This document shows, piece by piece, positions 36,126 through 45,264 of a stretch of DNA of 64,000 nucleotides. The stretch's first letter is position 1, and each line of letters opens with the position of its first letter. Under the pieces are notes generated by a model. That model was given only the letters and a program-made list of their open reading frames with translations, was not told the DNA's origin and did no database searches. A program made the position numbers and the translations under genes. This DNA is from Lysinibacillus capsici (GTDB taxonomy: Bacteria; Bacillota; Bacilli; Bacillales_A; Planococcaceae): assembly GCF_003367505.1 (NCBI RefSeq), contig NZ_PXXX01000001.1, positions 79,668 to 143,667 on the forward strand, written 5' to 3'.

Positions 36126-36601
36126 GATTTACTCACCTCCAAAATCGCTTTTTCAAATGAATCTCGAATGGAAGCAATGGCTTCATCCACATCGTTAATA
36201 TCAATTGCATGTACATACAATGTTTTCGCATCATCCGAAACATGCACTACAACTGTTCCTGGTGTTAAAGTAATAAGACTTGATAATAACGTAATTTCCC
36301 AGTCTTGTGTTAAAACAGTTGGATAAGCAAAAAAGGCTGGTTGCATGTCCAGTTTAGGCTTCAACACTACTTTTAACACTTGAACATTTGCTAAAATTAA
36401 TTCTTTAAAGAACAACAACGTTAATTTTAGCAGGGCCCATAATCGATAGACATAAAGACGGGACTTGAAAAACCTCCGCATGAGAATAAGTAAAAGTATC
36501 CCCATCATGAATCCTATGATAAAACCAGTTGCTGTGTAATTAGAAGAAAGGAACATCCAGACAAAGGCAAGTACAAAATTTAAAATCATTTGAAATGCCA
36601 T
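36122..36601 (-). CDS. mrpE: Mrp antiporter subunit E
   Basis: A 159-residue subunit with an N-terminal pair of membrane segments and a C-terminal soluble part containing SLITLTPGTVVVHVSDDAKT, the MnhE/PhaE signature. Four bases separate it from mrpD. Confidence 0.92.
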   Translation of the reverse strand: MAFQMILNFVLAFVWMFLSSNYTATGFIIGFMMGILLLILMRRFFKSRLYVYRLWALLKLTLLFFKELILANVQVLKVVLKPKLDMQPAFFAYPTVLTQDWEITLLSSLITLTPGTVVVHVSDDAKTLYVHAIDINDVDEAIASIRDSFEKAILEVSKS

Positions 36602-36605
36602 AGTG

Positions 36606-38093
36606 CTAATCCTCCTTCATCACAGCATCTATATAGATAGATGGATCATTTAATAGTTTTGCAGCATCATCCATAAATGGCGTAATCCATTCAGAACCCA
36701 CACCATATGCGACCGTAATAAGTACTAACAAGGCAGTAGGCATAAACAGCATTTTATAGGTAGATTTGTCGACGGTACCTTGTGTTTCTTTTTCCTCACC
36801 CCAAAAGGCATAGAGGAAAATACGAATCACGGATAGTAAAACAAGCAGTGAAGATGCTAAAATGAAAATACTGCTCCACATACTGCCAGCCTCAAAGCCT
36901 CCCTGAACAATTAACAGCTTTCCAACAAACCCGCTAAGTGGTGGAATTCCAGCTAAGCCAAAAGCTGCTATTAAATAACACCAACCCAGTGCAGGGTATT
37001 TTTTCATAAGTCCACCCATTTTACGCAAGTCAGATGTACCAGTAATGTAGATGACAATGCCGATTAACATAAAGAGTGCTGCCTTAATCAGCATATCGTG
37101 AATTAAATAAAACATCGCTCCTTTTAAAGAAGCCTCATTCATTTGAGAGACACCAAATAAAATGACACCTACTGCAATGACAATGTTATAGATAATAATG
37201 AGCTTTACATCAAAATAAGCGAGTGCTCCAATACAACCAGCCACAATTGTTGCAATAGCTAATGCCATTAGTAAATCATGCGTATAGGATAAATCATGTA
37301 CAAAAAATAGTGTGTAGGTACGTGTAATGGCATAGACCCCAACCTTTGTGAGCAGAGCGCCAAATAGAGTTAAGACAGGGATCGGGGCTGCTGCATACGA
37401 AGTAGGAAGCCAAAAGTATAATGGGAAAATAGCTGCTTTTAGTCCAAATACCATTAAAAATAGTACAGCAATAACAGTAATAATCCCTGGTTGATTAATT
37501 TCAGCAATTTTTACCGCAATATCAGCCATATTTAATGTTCCTACTACAGAATATAAATAGGCCACGGTTATAACAAATAATGCCGAAGAAATAACATTAA
37601 TTAAAATATATTTAATTGACCCTTTCAGTTGCCCCTTCTCACCACCTAAAACGATGAGTAAATAGGAAGCCATTAACAATACTTCAAAGAACACAAATAA
37701 GTTAAAAATATCACCTGTTGTAAAGGCACCATTGACCCCAGTTAAAATAAACATAATACCAGGGTAATAAAAGAAGCGTTCGCGTTCCTTCGTGATAGAA
37801 CCGAAGCCATACCAAACAACAAATAGTGCAATAAGCAATGTCGTTGTAACGAGCAATGCAGACACCATATCAGATACCATTGTAATACCGTAAGGAACAG
37901 GCCAATTTCCAAATGTGACCTTTTGAATACCATCTTCTTTCACTGTTAAAAGCAGTGAGAGGGCAGAGAGGAGGGCTAGTCCAATCCCAAGTAATGAAAA
38001 TGATCGCTGATAAGTTAGATTTTTTTGTCCAAACATTAAAATCATACCGAAGAAAAACGGGATGATAATGGGTAATAGTAGGAAGTTATTCAT
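36606..38093 (-). CDS. mrpD: Mrp antiporter subunit D
   Basis: A 495-residue antiporter subunit related to complex I NuoN/NuoM, with about 14 membrane segments. GDIFNLFVFFEVLLMASYLL contains the conserved membrane Glu; FPLYFWLPTSYAAAPIPV carries the usual proton-path residues. The start is one of two closely spaced ATGs (38099, 38093) within the end of mrpC; the second gives MNNFLLLP and better spacing to GAGGAAG. Confidence 0.93.
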   Translation of the reverse strand: MNNFLLLPIIIPFFFGMILMFGQKNLTYQRSFSLLGIGLALLSALSLLLTVKEDGIQKVTFGNWPVPYGITMVSDMVSALLVTTTLLIALFVVWYGFGSITKERERFFYYPGIMFILTGVNGAFTTGDIFNLFVFFEVLLMASYLLIVLGGEKGQLKGSIKYILINVISSALFVITVAYLYSVVGTLNMADIAVKIAEINQPGIITVIAVLFLMVFGLKAAIFPLYFWLPTSYAAAPIPVLTLFGALLTKVGVYAITRTYTLFFVHDLSYTHDLLMALAIATIVAGCIGALAYFDVKLIIIYNIVIAVGVILFGVSQMNEASLKGAMFYLIHDMLIKAALFMLIGIVIYITGTSDLRKMGGLMKKYPALGWCYLIAAFGLAGIPPLSGFVGKLLIVQGGFEAGSMWSSIFILASSLLVLLSVIRIFLYAFWGEEKETQGTVDKSTYKMLFMPTALLVLITVAYGVGSEWITPFMDDAAKLLNDPSIYIDAVMKED

Positions 38094-38427
38094 CCTCATC
38101 ACTTCCTCTCATTAAGCTAATATCATCCGTGTTAAGCTCTTGATAGGAACGGTAGGCAAGTACAAGGAAGAATGCTGTCACCCCAAAACTTATAACAATT
38201 GCAGTTAAAATAAGTGCTTGGGGTAAGGGATCAGCAAATGTTTTGGCTCCTTCGTTTAAGACAGGTGGAGCTTCACCACCAAGACCACCCATTGTTAAGA
38301 TGAGTAGATGAGCACCATGACTTAACAGACCTGTTCCAATAATAATGCGCAATAAACTTTTTGATAAGATTAAATAGACCGCTGCCATAAAAAGAAAGCC
38401 GATCACAAAGGCCATAATTATTTCCAT
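38086..38427 (-). CDS. mrpC: Mrp antiporter subunit C
   Basis: A 113-residue NuoK-like subunit with three membrane segments (GFLFMAAVYLILSKSLLR, LLILTMGG, DPLPQALILTAIVISFG). Its ATG overlaps the mrpB stop by one base (TAATG) and its end overlaps mrpD. Confidence 0.93.
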   Translation of the reverse strand: MEIIMAFVIGFLFMAAVYLILSKSLLRIIIGTGLLSHGAHLLILTMGGLGGEAPPVLNEGAKTFADPLPQALILTAIVISFGVTAFFLVLAYRSYQELNTDDISLMRGSDEDE

Positions 38428-38849
38428 TATTCATCCTCTCCAATCGTTTGAATAATGGTCATCGTAACGCCGACAACAACCAAATAAACCCCGCTATCAA
38501 AAAGCATAGCCGTGTGTAATGACTGTTTGCCTAGAAGCGGTAAATCGAAATAATCAAAGAAATGTGTGAAAAACGGTTTGCCCACAAACATTGGGTATGC
38601 CGCAGTAGCAAGGGCTAATAGTAAGCCAATGGCTGTTAAATATGTGTAATTAATAGGTAGAATATGGCGGACTGTGTTGATATCATAGGCTAACACTAAA
38701 AGAACAAGTGCACTTGATGTTAACAGCCCTCCAACAAAGCCTCCACCAGGTGTATAGTGACCAGCTAAAAAAATATGAATGGAGAAGAAGAAAATAATGA
38801 AAAATACAATTTTAGCTGTAAATTGTATTATCACATCATTTGTTTTCAT
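38427..38849 (-). CDS. mrpB: Mrp antiporter subunit B
   Basis: A 140-residue MnhB-type subunit with four membrane segments and the signature HYTPGGGFVGGLLTSSALVL near residue 30. It overlaps mrpA by 14 bases. Confidence 0.93.
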   Translation of the reverse strand: MKTNDVIIQFTAKIVFFIIFFFSIHIFLAGHYTPGGGFVGGLLTSSALVLLVLAYDINTVRHILPINYTYLTAIGLLLALATAAYPMFVGKPFFTHFFDYFDLPLLGKQSLHTAMLFDSGVYLVVVGVTMTIIQTIGEDE

Positions 38850-41247
38850 GAGTGTTCTCCTTTCTATTCATACGTAACTTAATCATAGCTAAGATGGCCA
38901 TGCCAGCTATACCGAGTACTGTAATTTCAAACAATGTATCGAAACCTCGATAGTCTACTAAAATTACGTTTACAATATTTCCACCACCAGCTAAAGAATA
39001 GACGGTTTCCTCGTAGTACTTAGCAATAGAGGGAACTAGTTTTTGGGAATGAGCTGATAGCGCAACAAGTGTTACCATCACACCAACTGCAATGGAAACA
39101 ATGGCACGATTTAACTGGAACCTCATTCGCTCCTCGCGTTTACCAAGCTTAGGTAAATGGTAAAATGCTAATAAAAATAGTGCTACTGAAATCGTTTCTA
39201 TAACGAGCTGTGTCAGCGCTAAATCAGGTGCGTTAAAAATGACAAAGAATAAGGCTACTGTATAGCCTACAGTACCAAGCCCAATAATGGCTGTTAAACG
39301 TGATTTGGCCAAGATGGTGATGGCAGTACCAATTAATAAAACTACGATCAAGATAATTTCATACAAATTAATTGGTGAGGCTCCTTGGAATGAAATACTA
39401 AATGCATCTTTCACGAATAAAGAGCCGATAACAATAATAGTTATTCCGCTAAACATATAGAGTAAATAGTGACGCATAGAACCTGTCATATAGCGTCGGG
39501 AAATACGATTTAAGCCAACATCTAATCCCTGCATGATTTTGTCATAGGCATTGTTTAATGTTAACGCTTGCGGGAATCGTTGATACATCCCTTGCCATTT
39601 TGGTAAGGCAACAAATAACAATACCCCAACTATTATAATTCCAATGGTCATCAGTAACTCTGGGGTAATGCCGTGCCAAGCAGATACATGAATATCAACA
39701 GCTTGAGGTGAATCATACAAAAATGGCTGTATCGCTTGAACGGCTGGTTTTACAAAGGTATTACCGATAAAGTTTGGAATAAAGAAGATTGTCACAACTA
39801 AAGCTGCTAAAAGAATAGGAGAAATTAGCATACCAATCGGCGCCTCATGTGGTTTATGAGGTAACTGCTCTGGTTTGTAATTCCCATTAAATGTTCGGAA
39901 AACAAAATAGAAACTATAGATAAATGTAAAAATACTAGCAATCCACGCAACAATAGGGAAGAGTGCTCCCCATGTTTCAAAGCCGAAGAATTCAAACTTT
40001 TGAAGTGCAAGCATCGCTGTTAAAAACATTTCTTTACTTAAGAAGCCATTAAATGGTGGAAGACCAGCCATTGATAAACTTCCTATTGCAGCCACAGTAA
40101 AACTAATTGGCATAATACTCATTAAACCACCGAGTTTACGAATATCTCGAGTTCCAGTTTCATGATCCACAATGCCTGCAATCATGAAGAGACTGCCTTT
40201 AAATGTTGCATGATTAATAAGGTGGAAAATGGCAGCAAATGCAGCAAACTTTATGGTATCGATTGAGCCATTTGCATGGAAAGCAACAGCACTTGCCCCG
40301 AGTAGTGACATAATAAGCCCAAGCTGACTGACTGTAGAGAATGCTAGAATACCTTTTAAATCAGTTTGCTTCACTGCAAAGAAGGAACCCCAGAATAAAG
40401 TTAAGATACCTACACCTGTTACAAGCCACACCCAAAGTTCAGAGGCTGCAAATATCGGCGTAAATCGTGCAACTAAATAGATACCTGCTTTGACCATTGT
40501 AGCTGAGTGAAGGTATGCACTTACTGGTGTTGGCGCCTCCATGGCATCTGGTAACCAAATGTAGAATGGGAATTGCGCGGATTTTGTAAATGCTCCCAAG
40601 AGTAATAGGACAAGTGACCAAGTGAATAAAGGTTGGTCTACTAAATTTGGTGCCATGACTATCAATTCTCGAATCGAGTAGGTTCCTCCCATTAAATAAA
40701 GAAGAACGAAGCCACCTAACATCATTAAACCGCCGCCAACTGTAATCATCATAGACTTTAATGCACCGAAGCGTGAGGCATCCCGATTATACCAATAGCC
40801 GATGAGTAAAAATGATGATATGGATGTTAGCTCCCAGAAGAAATAGAGAGTAATTAAATGATCTGACTGTACTACTCCCAGCATGGCTGACATAAATAAC
40901 AGTAAGTAAACATAAAAGTTATGTAATTTTTCTTTATGTTTATCTAAGTAAAAAATGGAGTAAAGCACAACTAACGAGCCAATTCCAGTAATGAGTAATG
41001 AGAATAATAAGCTAAGTCCATCTAAATATGAGATGATGGAAATATCAAGCGATGGAATCCAAGGTAGCTCTGCAGTAAATACTTCACCTTTAGCAACTTG
41101 AGCAATATATGTTGTATAAATAACAGCAAGCGTAACAGGTACAGCAAGAACAAACCAACCTGTGTGAATATTATTCATGCGTTTATATAATAATGGCACT
41201 AATATTGCAACAAGCATTGGAATAAAAATATAAAGTACTTGTAACAA
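38836..41247 (-). CDS. mrpA: Mrp antiporter subunit A
   Basis: An 803-residue NuoL-like subunit, the largest of the complex. The N-terminal two thirds is a proton-translocating antiporter domain (LYFFWELTSISSFLLIGYW; SAQFPFYIWLPDAMEAPTP; FHLINHATFKGSLFM); the last part matches DUF4040/MbhE-like segments that close MrpA proteins. The complex exports Na+ in exchange for protons and supports alkaline and salt tolerance. First gene of the operon; AAGGAGGG lies upstream. Confidence 0.95.
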   Translation of the reverse strand: MLQVLYIFIPMLVAILVPLLYKRMNNIHTGWFVLAVPVTLAVIYTTYIAQVAKGEVFTAELPWIPSLDISIISYLDGLSLLFSLLITGIGSLVVLYSIFYLDKHKEKLHNFYVYLLLFMSAMLGVVQSDHLITLYFFWELTSISSFLLIGYWYNRDASRFGALKSMMITVGGGLMMLGGFVLLYLMGGTYSIRELIVMAPNLVDQPLFTWSLVLLLLGAFTKSAQFPFYIWLPDAMEAPTPVSAYLHSATMVKAGIYLVARFTPIFAASELWVWLVTGVGILTLFWGSFFAVKQTDLKGILAFSTVSQLGLIMSLLGASAVAFHANGSIDTIKFAAFAAIFHLINHATFKGSLFMIAGIVDHETGTRDIRKLGGLMSIMPISFTVAAIGSLSMAGLPPFNGFLSKEMFLTAMLALQKFEFFGFETWGALFPIVAWIASIFTFIYSFYFVFRTFNGNYKPEQLPHKPHEAPIGMLISPILLAALVVTIFFIPNFIGNTFVKPAVQAIQPFLYDSPQAVDIHVSAWHGITPELLMTIGIIIVGVLLFVALPKWQGMYQRFPQALTLNNAYDKIMQGLDVGLNRISRRYMTGSMRHYLLYMFSGITIIVIGSLFVKDAFSISFQGASPINLYEIILIVVLLIGTAITILAKSRLTAIIGLGTVGYTVALFFVIFNAPDLALTQLVIETISVALFLLAFYHLPKLGKREERMRFQLNRAIVSIAVGVMVTLVALSAHSQKLVPSIAKYYEETVYSLAGGGNIVNVILVDYRGFDTLFEITVLGIAGMAILAMIKLRMNRKENTHENK

Positions 41248-41402
41248 AAAAACCCTCCTTTATGCAGGTAAGTAAATCAATTATAACGTACTTTAATTGG
41301 GAATGCATATGTACTATTGGGATTTAGCTTGCGGTCGTTGGAGAATTTTCGTTATATTATAAATAGGAAGTTATCAATAAAAATAGAGGAAAAAAATTTT
41401 TT

Positions 41403-41966
41403 ATGAAGAACCCATATATCTATGGTTATCTACCATTAATTACAATTTTATTGTTTAGTTTGACATTTGGGATGTATGCTGTTGGTAAATCTTTACAGAT
41501 TTTTCAAGCCATCGGTGTGTATTCAGGAATGCGAGAGTTTTTATCAGATTTTGAGTTACGTGTATTTCTTCTCATCGTCTTTGCCATTGTTTTTTTTATG
41601 TTATTTTCTGCCCTTAAACTAGTAGGCGAAACCATTCATGAAGTAGGAATGCTGTTCTTTTCAAAGGACAACGAAGGAGCCACAGTTAGTCAGGCTCGAG
41701 GTGGCTATATTATCTTATTTGTAGGTGCTATGTGTTCTGCATTTGCCATCCAATTTATTTATGTTTTAATAGGTATTTTCGTCATAACGATATTTACCTA
41801 CTTTATTTATCTGATTTATAAAATGAGTCATTTTATATCAATGGGCGGCACAATCGGTCTATTAATCTTTGAGCTTTTTATGTGGACGATTCTTTTAACA
41901 TTAGTTATTTATGTCGTATTAAAGCTATATAATGGCATTTTGGCAAGTTTGCCGTTTGCAAATTAA
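41403..41966 (+). CDS. yufK: YufK-like membrane protein (DUF5366)
   Basis: A 187-residue membrane protein with about five hydrophobic segments and a short polar loop (FSKDNEGATVSQARGG). It is divergent from mrpA, the position of yufK in the B. subtilis yuf-mrp region. Function unknown. Its ribosome site (GAGGAAAAAA) is fair. An AT-rich inverted repeat (41971-41998) follows but lacks a T-run. Confidence 0.7.
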   Translation: MKNPYIYGYLPLITILLFSLTFGMYAVGKSLQIFQAIGVYSGMREFLSDFELRVFLLIVFAIVFFMLFSALKLVGETIHEVGMLFFSKDNEGATVSQARGGYIILFVGAMCSAFAIQFIYVLIGIFVITIFTYFIYLIYKMSHFISMGGTIGLLIFELFMWTILLTLVIYVVLKLYNGILASLPFAN

Positions 41967-42024
41967 TACATACTATTAAAATGGTGATGTTAATAGTAGA
42001 AAAAGAGAGTTTGAAAGGCGAGGG

Positions 42025-42207
42025 GTTGATTTCCGTTCTGCCAGCGTCCTTTCCAGGGGGAGTTCGATGAGCCGCTTCACTCCTTTACATTCGCTCCAGG
42101 GTCTCCTCTGTGACGTTAAATCCCATGGATAGTGAGCCCCTGTACGGAGCGGAGGAAGCGGCTCGGCGCTCGTCCACAGGAAAACAAGTAGCCTGTAACG
42201 GAAAACC
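42025..42207. repeat. GC-rich palindromic element, probable dispersed noncoding repeat
   Basis: Ends GGTTGATTTCCGTT and AACGGAAAACC form imperfect terminal inverted repeats. Inside, GAGCCGCTTC (42069-42078) is exactly complementary to GAAGCGGCTC (42155-42164), and GCTCC/GGAGC pair within them. Base composition is clearly richer in G+C than the flanks. Similar intergenic sequences are, to my memory, common in Lysinibacillus; only one copy is in this window. Confidence 0.55.
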
Positions 42208-42257
42208 ATTTACATCTTTAATAAAAATTTAATTAATGGTTTTGTTTTTTAACACTT

Positions 42258-42292
42258 TAAAAAGGTAGTAGTCTTAGCGACTACTACCTTTT
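42258..42292 (-). terminator. Terminator of the class A PBP gene
   Basis: On the minus strand AAAAGGTAGTAGTC and GACTACTACCTTTT form a perfect 14-bp hairpin with T-rich tail. Confidence 0.9.
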
Positions 42293-42302
42293 GCATGTTT
42301 CA

Positions 42303-44153
42303 CTACTCAAGCAACACGTTAAATAATTGGTGATGAATTTTGTACTCTTCTAATTGCTGCATCGATTGAGGTTTATCATACCCTAGCCATACAGCAGCAG
42401 TATATTCATTATTGAGTCCAGCAAGCCAGTAGTCACGATAGTCATTCGTTGTCCCTGTTTTTGCACCAACGTAGCTGCTATTACTATAGACACCTTGACC
42501 CGTACCGTTTGCTACAACATCTGCAAGGAGTTCACGCATGTATTTTACTGTTTTAGGAGACCAAATTTGATCACGCTGTGTATCCCAACTATAAAGCTCT
42601 GTTCCATCTAATGCTGTGACTTTTCGAATACTATGTGCAAGTACATAAGAGCCATCAATAAAGCTAGTATAAGCATCTGCTAGTTCTAATGCTGTTACAC
42701 CATAGGTTAGTCCTCCTAATGATGCAGCATAATTATAATCTTTCTCTACAATCGAGCGGAAGTGAAAGCGATTAAGGTAATGAAAGGCTGTCTCGACGCC
42801 AACGGTTTGAAAGAGACGAAGTGCAGATGTATTATAGCTATGTCGAAAAGCAGTACGAATTGACACATCACCATACGTATAGCCCCCATAGTTTTGTGGG
42901 CAAAACGAGCCCACACAATAACGCCCACCATTGACAATCGAATCAGGTGTATGAGATGTTGTTTCGAAGAATGGTGCATAGACTGCCAGAGGCTTAAAAG
43001 CTGAACCAGGCTGACGTGTTCCTTGGAATGCACGATGGAAATCAAATTTTTCATAGTTCTTTCCTGCATACAGACTGACTATTTCTCTTGATTGGTTTTC
43101 AATGGCTGCACCTGCAGCTTGCCATGGGCTAGTACCTAAAATAGCTGACATTTTTTCCTCATCATGTTGCTGTTTAGTAGGATCAAGTGCTGTGTGAATG
43201 ATGAGTCCATTTTGAAATAATGTATTGAGTCGAATGTCTAATTGTGCTTTAATTTTTTTCTTTTCTTCCTCATTATCTGTAGAGCTTAGTCGATCCGCAT
43301 AACCTTCTTTTTCTGCAATAAGCCATTTTAGCTCTTGAAGAACATAAGTGCTATACATTGGATAACTTTGAATTTTATCTTTCACATTTAATGTAATGGC
43401 ATCAGCCTTATAGTTTTTTGCCTCTCCCTCTGTAATAGACCCATTTGCTGCAAGGGTATCTAACAAACGCTCCTGCCTTGCTTTAGTTTGATCATAATTC
43501 TTTAAAGGATTATAAAGGGAAGGGTTATTTGGGATGGCTGCAATGAAAGCTATTTCAGCGATGGATAATTCTTGGAGTGGCTTTTGAAAATAATAGGTGG
43601 CTGCTCCGCCAATGCCATAAACTTGATTGCTGAAATAGGACTCATTTAGGTACATCGTTAAAATGGCTTCTTTATCAAATTCTTTTTCTAATTCATAGGC
43701 ATAAAAAAGCTCTGTTAATTTCCGTTCATATGTTTTTTCTTCGGATAAATAACGCATCCGAACAAGCTGCTGCGTAATTGTACTACCACCTTGAGAGGTT
43801 GTGTTGCTATTTGAATTGGCTACAACTGCACGAATAATAGCACTTAAATCAAAGCCAATATGCGTATAAAAATCAGCATCCTCACTGGTAATGAATATTT
43901 CCTGGGCAATTTGTGGAATTTCTTGTAAACTTAGTGGCTGCCGCCATTCGACATATTCCTCACTAAATGTTTGCCCATTTCGATCAATAAGTGTAACAGG
44001 TAGTTGGGCCTCTACCTCGGGTAAATGTATTGCATTAGTCATTTGTTCCTCATGTGCTTGTGCAATATTGATTTCTGTTTTAATGTTTGTGCTAATCCAC
44101 CATAAAGCAGGAAGGGATAGAACGATAATAAAAAAACCAAAAGCCTTTTTCAT
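42303..44153 (-). CDS. pbpD: Class A penicillin-binding protein (PbpD-like)
   Basis: A 616-residue bifunctional peptidoglycan synthase with one N-terminal membrane anchor. Glycosyltransferase motifs: ITSEDADFYTHIG (catalytic Glu) and GGSTITQQLVR near residue 120. Transpeptidase motifs: SAFK in QPGSAFKPLA near residue 378, SYN in RHSYNTSALRLF and KTGT in GAKTGTTNDY near residue 560. Length and place near yufK and the yug genes fit PBP4/PbpD, so the symbol is by synteny; PbpF/PbpG types are the alternative. ATG 44153 follows GGAGG. Confidence 0.83.
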   Translation of the reverse strand: MKKAFGFFIIVLSLPALWWISTNIKTEINIAQAHEEQMTNAIHLPEVEAQLPVTLIDRNGQTFSEEYVEWRQPLSLQEIPQIAQEIFITSEDADFYTHIGFDLSAIIRAVVANSNSNTTSQGGSTITQQLVRMRYLSEEKTYERKLTELFYAYELEKEFDKEAILTMYLNESYFSNQVYGIGGAATYYFQKPLQELSIAEIAFIAAIPNNPSLYNPLKNYDQTKARQERLLDTLAANGSITEGEAKNYKADAITLNVKDKIQSYPMYSTYVLQELKWLIAEKEGYADRLSSTDNEEEKKKIKAQLDIRLNTLFQNGLIIHTALDPTKQQHDEEKMSAILGTSPWQAAGAAIENQSREIVSLYAGKNYEKFDFHRAFQGTRQPGSAFKPLAVYAPFFETTSHTPDSIVNGGRYCVGSFCPQNYGGYTYGDVSIRTAFRHSYNTSALRLFQTVGVETAFHYLNRFHFRSIVEKDYNYAASLGGLTYGVTALELADAYTSFIDGSYVLAHSIRKVTALDGTELYSWDTQRDQIWSPKTVKYMRELLADVVANGTGQGVYSNSSYVGAKTGTTNDYRDYWLAGLNNEYTAAVWLGYDKPQSMQQLEEYKIHHQLFNVLLE

Positions 44154-44390
44154 GTGTGCCTCCACTCTTTCTATAAATCCTTCATCAGAATAACATATTT
44201 TGGATTGATTCCAAATACTCGCTCAGACCTATTTACATAGTTTTAAACATGAATAGTAAAAGTGCAAAAATCGTCAATACTTAGAGGAAGAAAACCAGTA
44301 GGAAGTATGTTAGACTAAAATGAGGTCAGAAAAGGTGCAAGGGCATCTTTTTCATTGAAACTGAAATTTATCATTAAAGGAGAGACTTCC

Positions 44391-44978
44391 ATGTTTCCAC
44401 AGTTAACAACAGACGTACAAGCAGGCGAAGTGCTTGTAGAAATGAACACAACATTAGGTGCTATCAAAATTAAATTATTCCCTGAGCACGCACCGAAAAC
44501 GGTTGAGAATTTTTTAGGTCATGCTAAATCAGGCTACTATAACGGCATTATTTTCCACCGTGTTATTCAAGACTTCATGATTCAAGGTGGCGACCCAACT
44601 GGTACTGGTATGGGCGGAGAATCAATTTGGGGTAATTCCTTTGAAGATGAGTTCTCAGAGCAATTGTTTAACCTACGTGGAGCGCTTTCAATGGCAAATG
44701 CAGGACCAAACACAAATGGTTCTCAATTCTTTATTGTACAAATGAAGCACCTTCCAAGTGATATGCTTCGTCAATTACAAGGGGCGGGCTTCCCTGAAGA
44801 GATCATCGAAGCTTATGCTCAAAACGGTGGTACACCTTGGTTAGACCATAAACACACAGTATTCGGTCATGTAGTAGAAGGTATGGACATTGTGGATAAA
44901 ATTGCAGATGTGGAAAAAGATTTCCGTGACAAACCATTAGAAGATGTGAAAATTGAGTCAATTACAGTCTTTGAATAA
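44391..44978 (+). CDS. Peptidyl-prolyl cis-trans isomerase, cyclophilin type
   Basis: A 195-residue cytosolic cyclophilin. The active-site stretch [19 protein letters not shown] (near residue 54) and NGSQFFIVQ (near 112) are intact, including the catalytic Arg and the Phe-x-x-Gln pocket. It is longer than PpiB (about 143) through an insertion ([20 protein letters not shown]) between strands. ATG 44391 follows AAAGGAGAG; the frame extends back to 44355 without a site. Confidence 0.93.
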   Translation: MFPQLTTDVQAGEVLVEMNTTLGAIKIKLFPEHAPKTVENFLGHAKSGYYNGIIFHRVIQDFMIQGGDPTGTGMGGESIWGNSFEDEFSEQLFNLRGALSMANAGPNTNGSQFFIVQMKHLPSDMLRQLQGAGFPEEIIEAYAQNGGTPWLDHKHTVFGHVVEGMDIVDKIADVEKDFRDKPLEDVKIESITVFE

Positions 44979-45000
44979 TACGTATAAGGACGTGTAGAAC

Positions 45001-45213
45001 ATGCAGAACTTTATGTATCAATTTTTATATTTCCCAGAAGACAAATCAGGTTATATTCCAGCAGCATTTGAATTTTTAATTATGCTTATTTTATGTATTA
45101 TCGTGTTTACGCTTTTCAGAAAAATTTCTAAGAAACAAGAATTAAAATCAAAAGAAATTGAAGCACGTATTTTAGCAGAAAAGAAAAACACAAACAATCA
45201 ACAGAATATCTAA
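45001..45213 (+). CDS. Small single-pass membrane protein
   Basis: A 70-residue protein: short N-terminus (MQNFMYQFLYFPEDKSGYIP), a membrane helix (AAFEFLIMLILCIIVFTLF), then a charged, probably helical Lys/Glu-rich tail. It starts 22 bases after the cyclophilin and shares its terminator, so it is likely in the same unit. Family not recognised. Confidence 0.65.
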   Translation: MQNFMYQFLYFPEDKSGYIPAAFEFLIMLILCIIVFTLFRKISKKQELKSKEIEARILAEKKNTNNQQNI

Positions 45214-45214
45214 T

Positions 45215-45258
45215 AAAAAAGAATCTTCTTGCCACAGAGGGCGAGCAGATTCTTTTTT
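45215..45258. terminator. Bidirectional terminator
   Basis: AAAAAAGAATCT and AGATTCTTTTTT flank a 20-base loop between convergent genes. Confidence 0.85.
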
Positions 45259-45264
45259 ATTGTA

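Larger units (their letters stand above)
41967..42302. other. Intergenic region with repeat element and terminator
   Basis: No credible gene in 336 bases. It holds an AT-rich inverted repeat, a GC-rich palindromic element (42025-42207) and the terminator of the PBP gene. A 77-codon minus-strand frame across the element has no ribosome site and only reflects the repeat. Confidence 0.7.

Noticed and set aside
41976..42209. 77-codon minus-strand frame over the GC-rich element
   Set aside because: No ribosome site; the frame follows the inverted repeats and looks noncoding.
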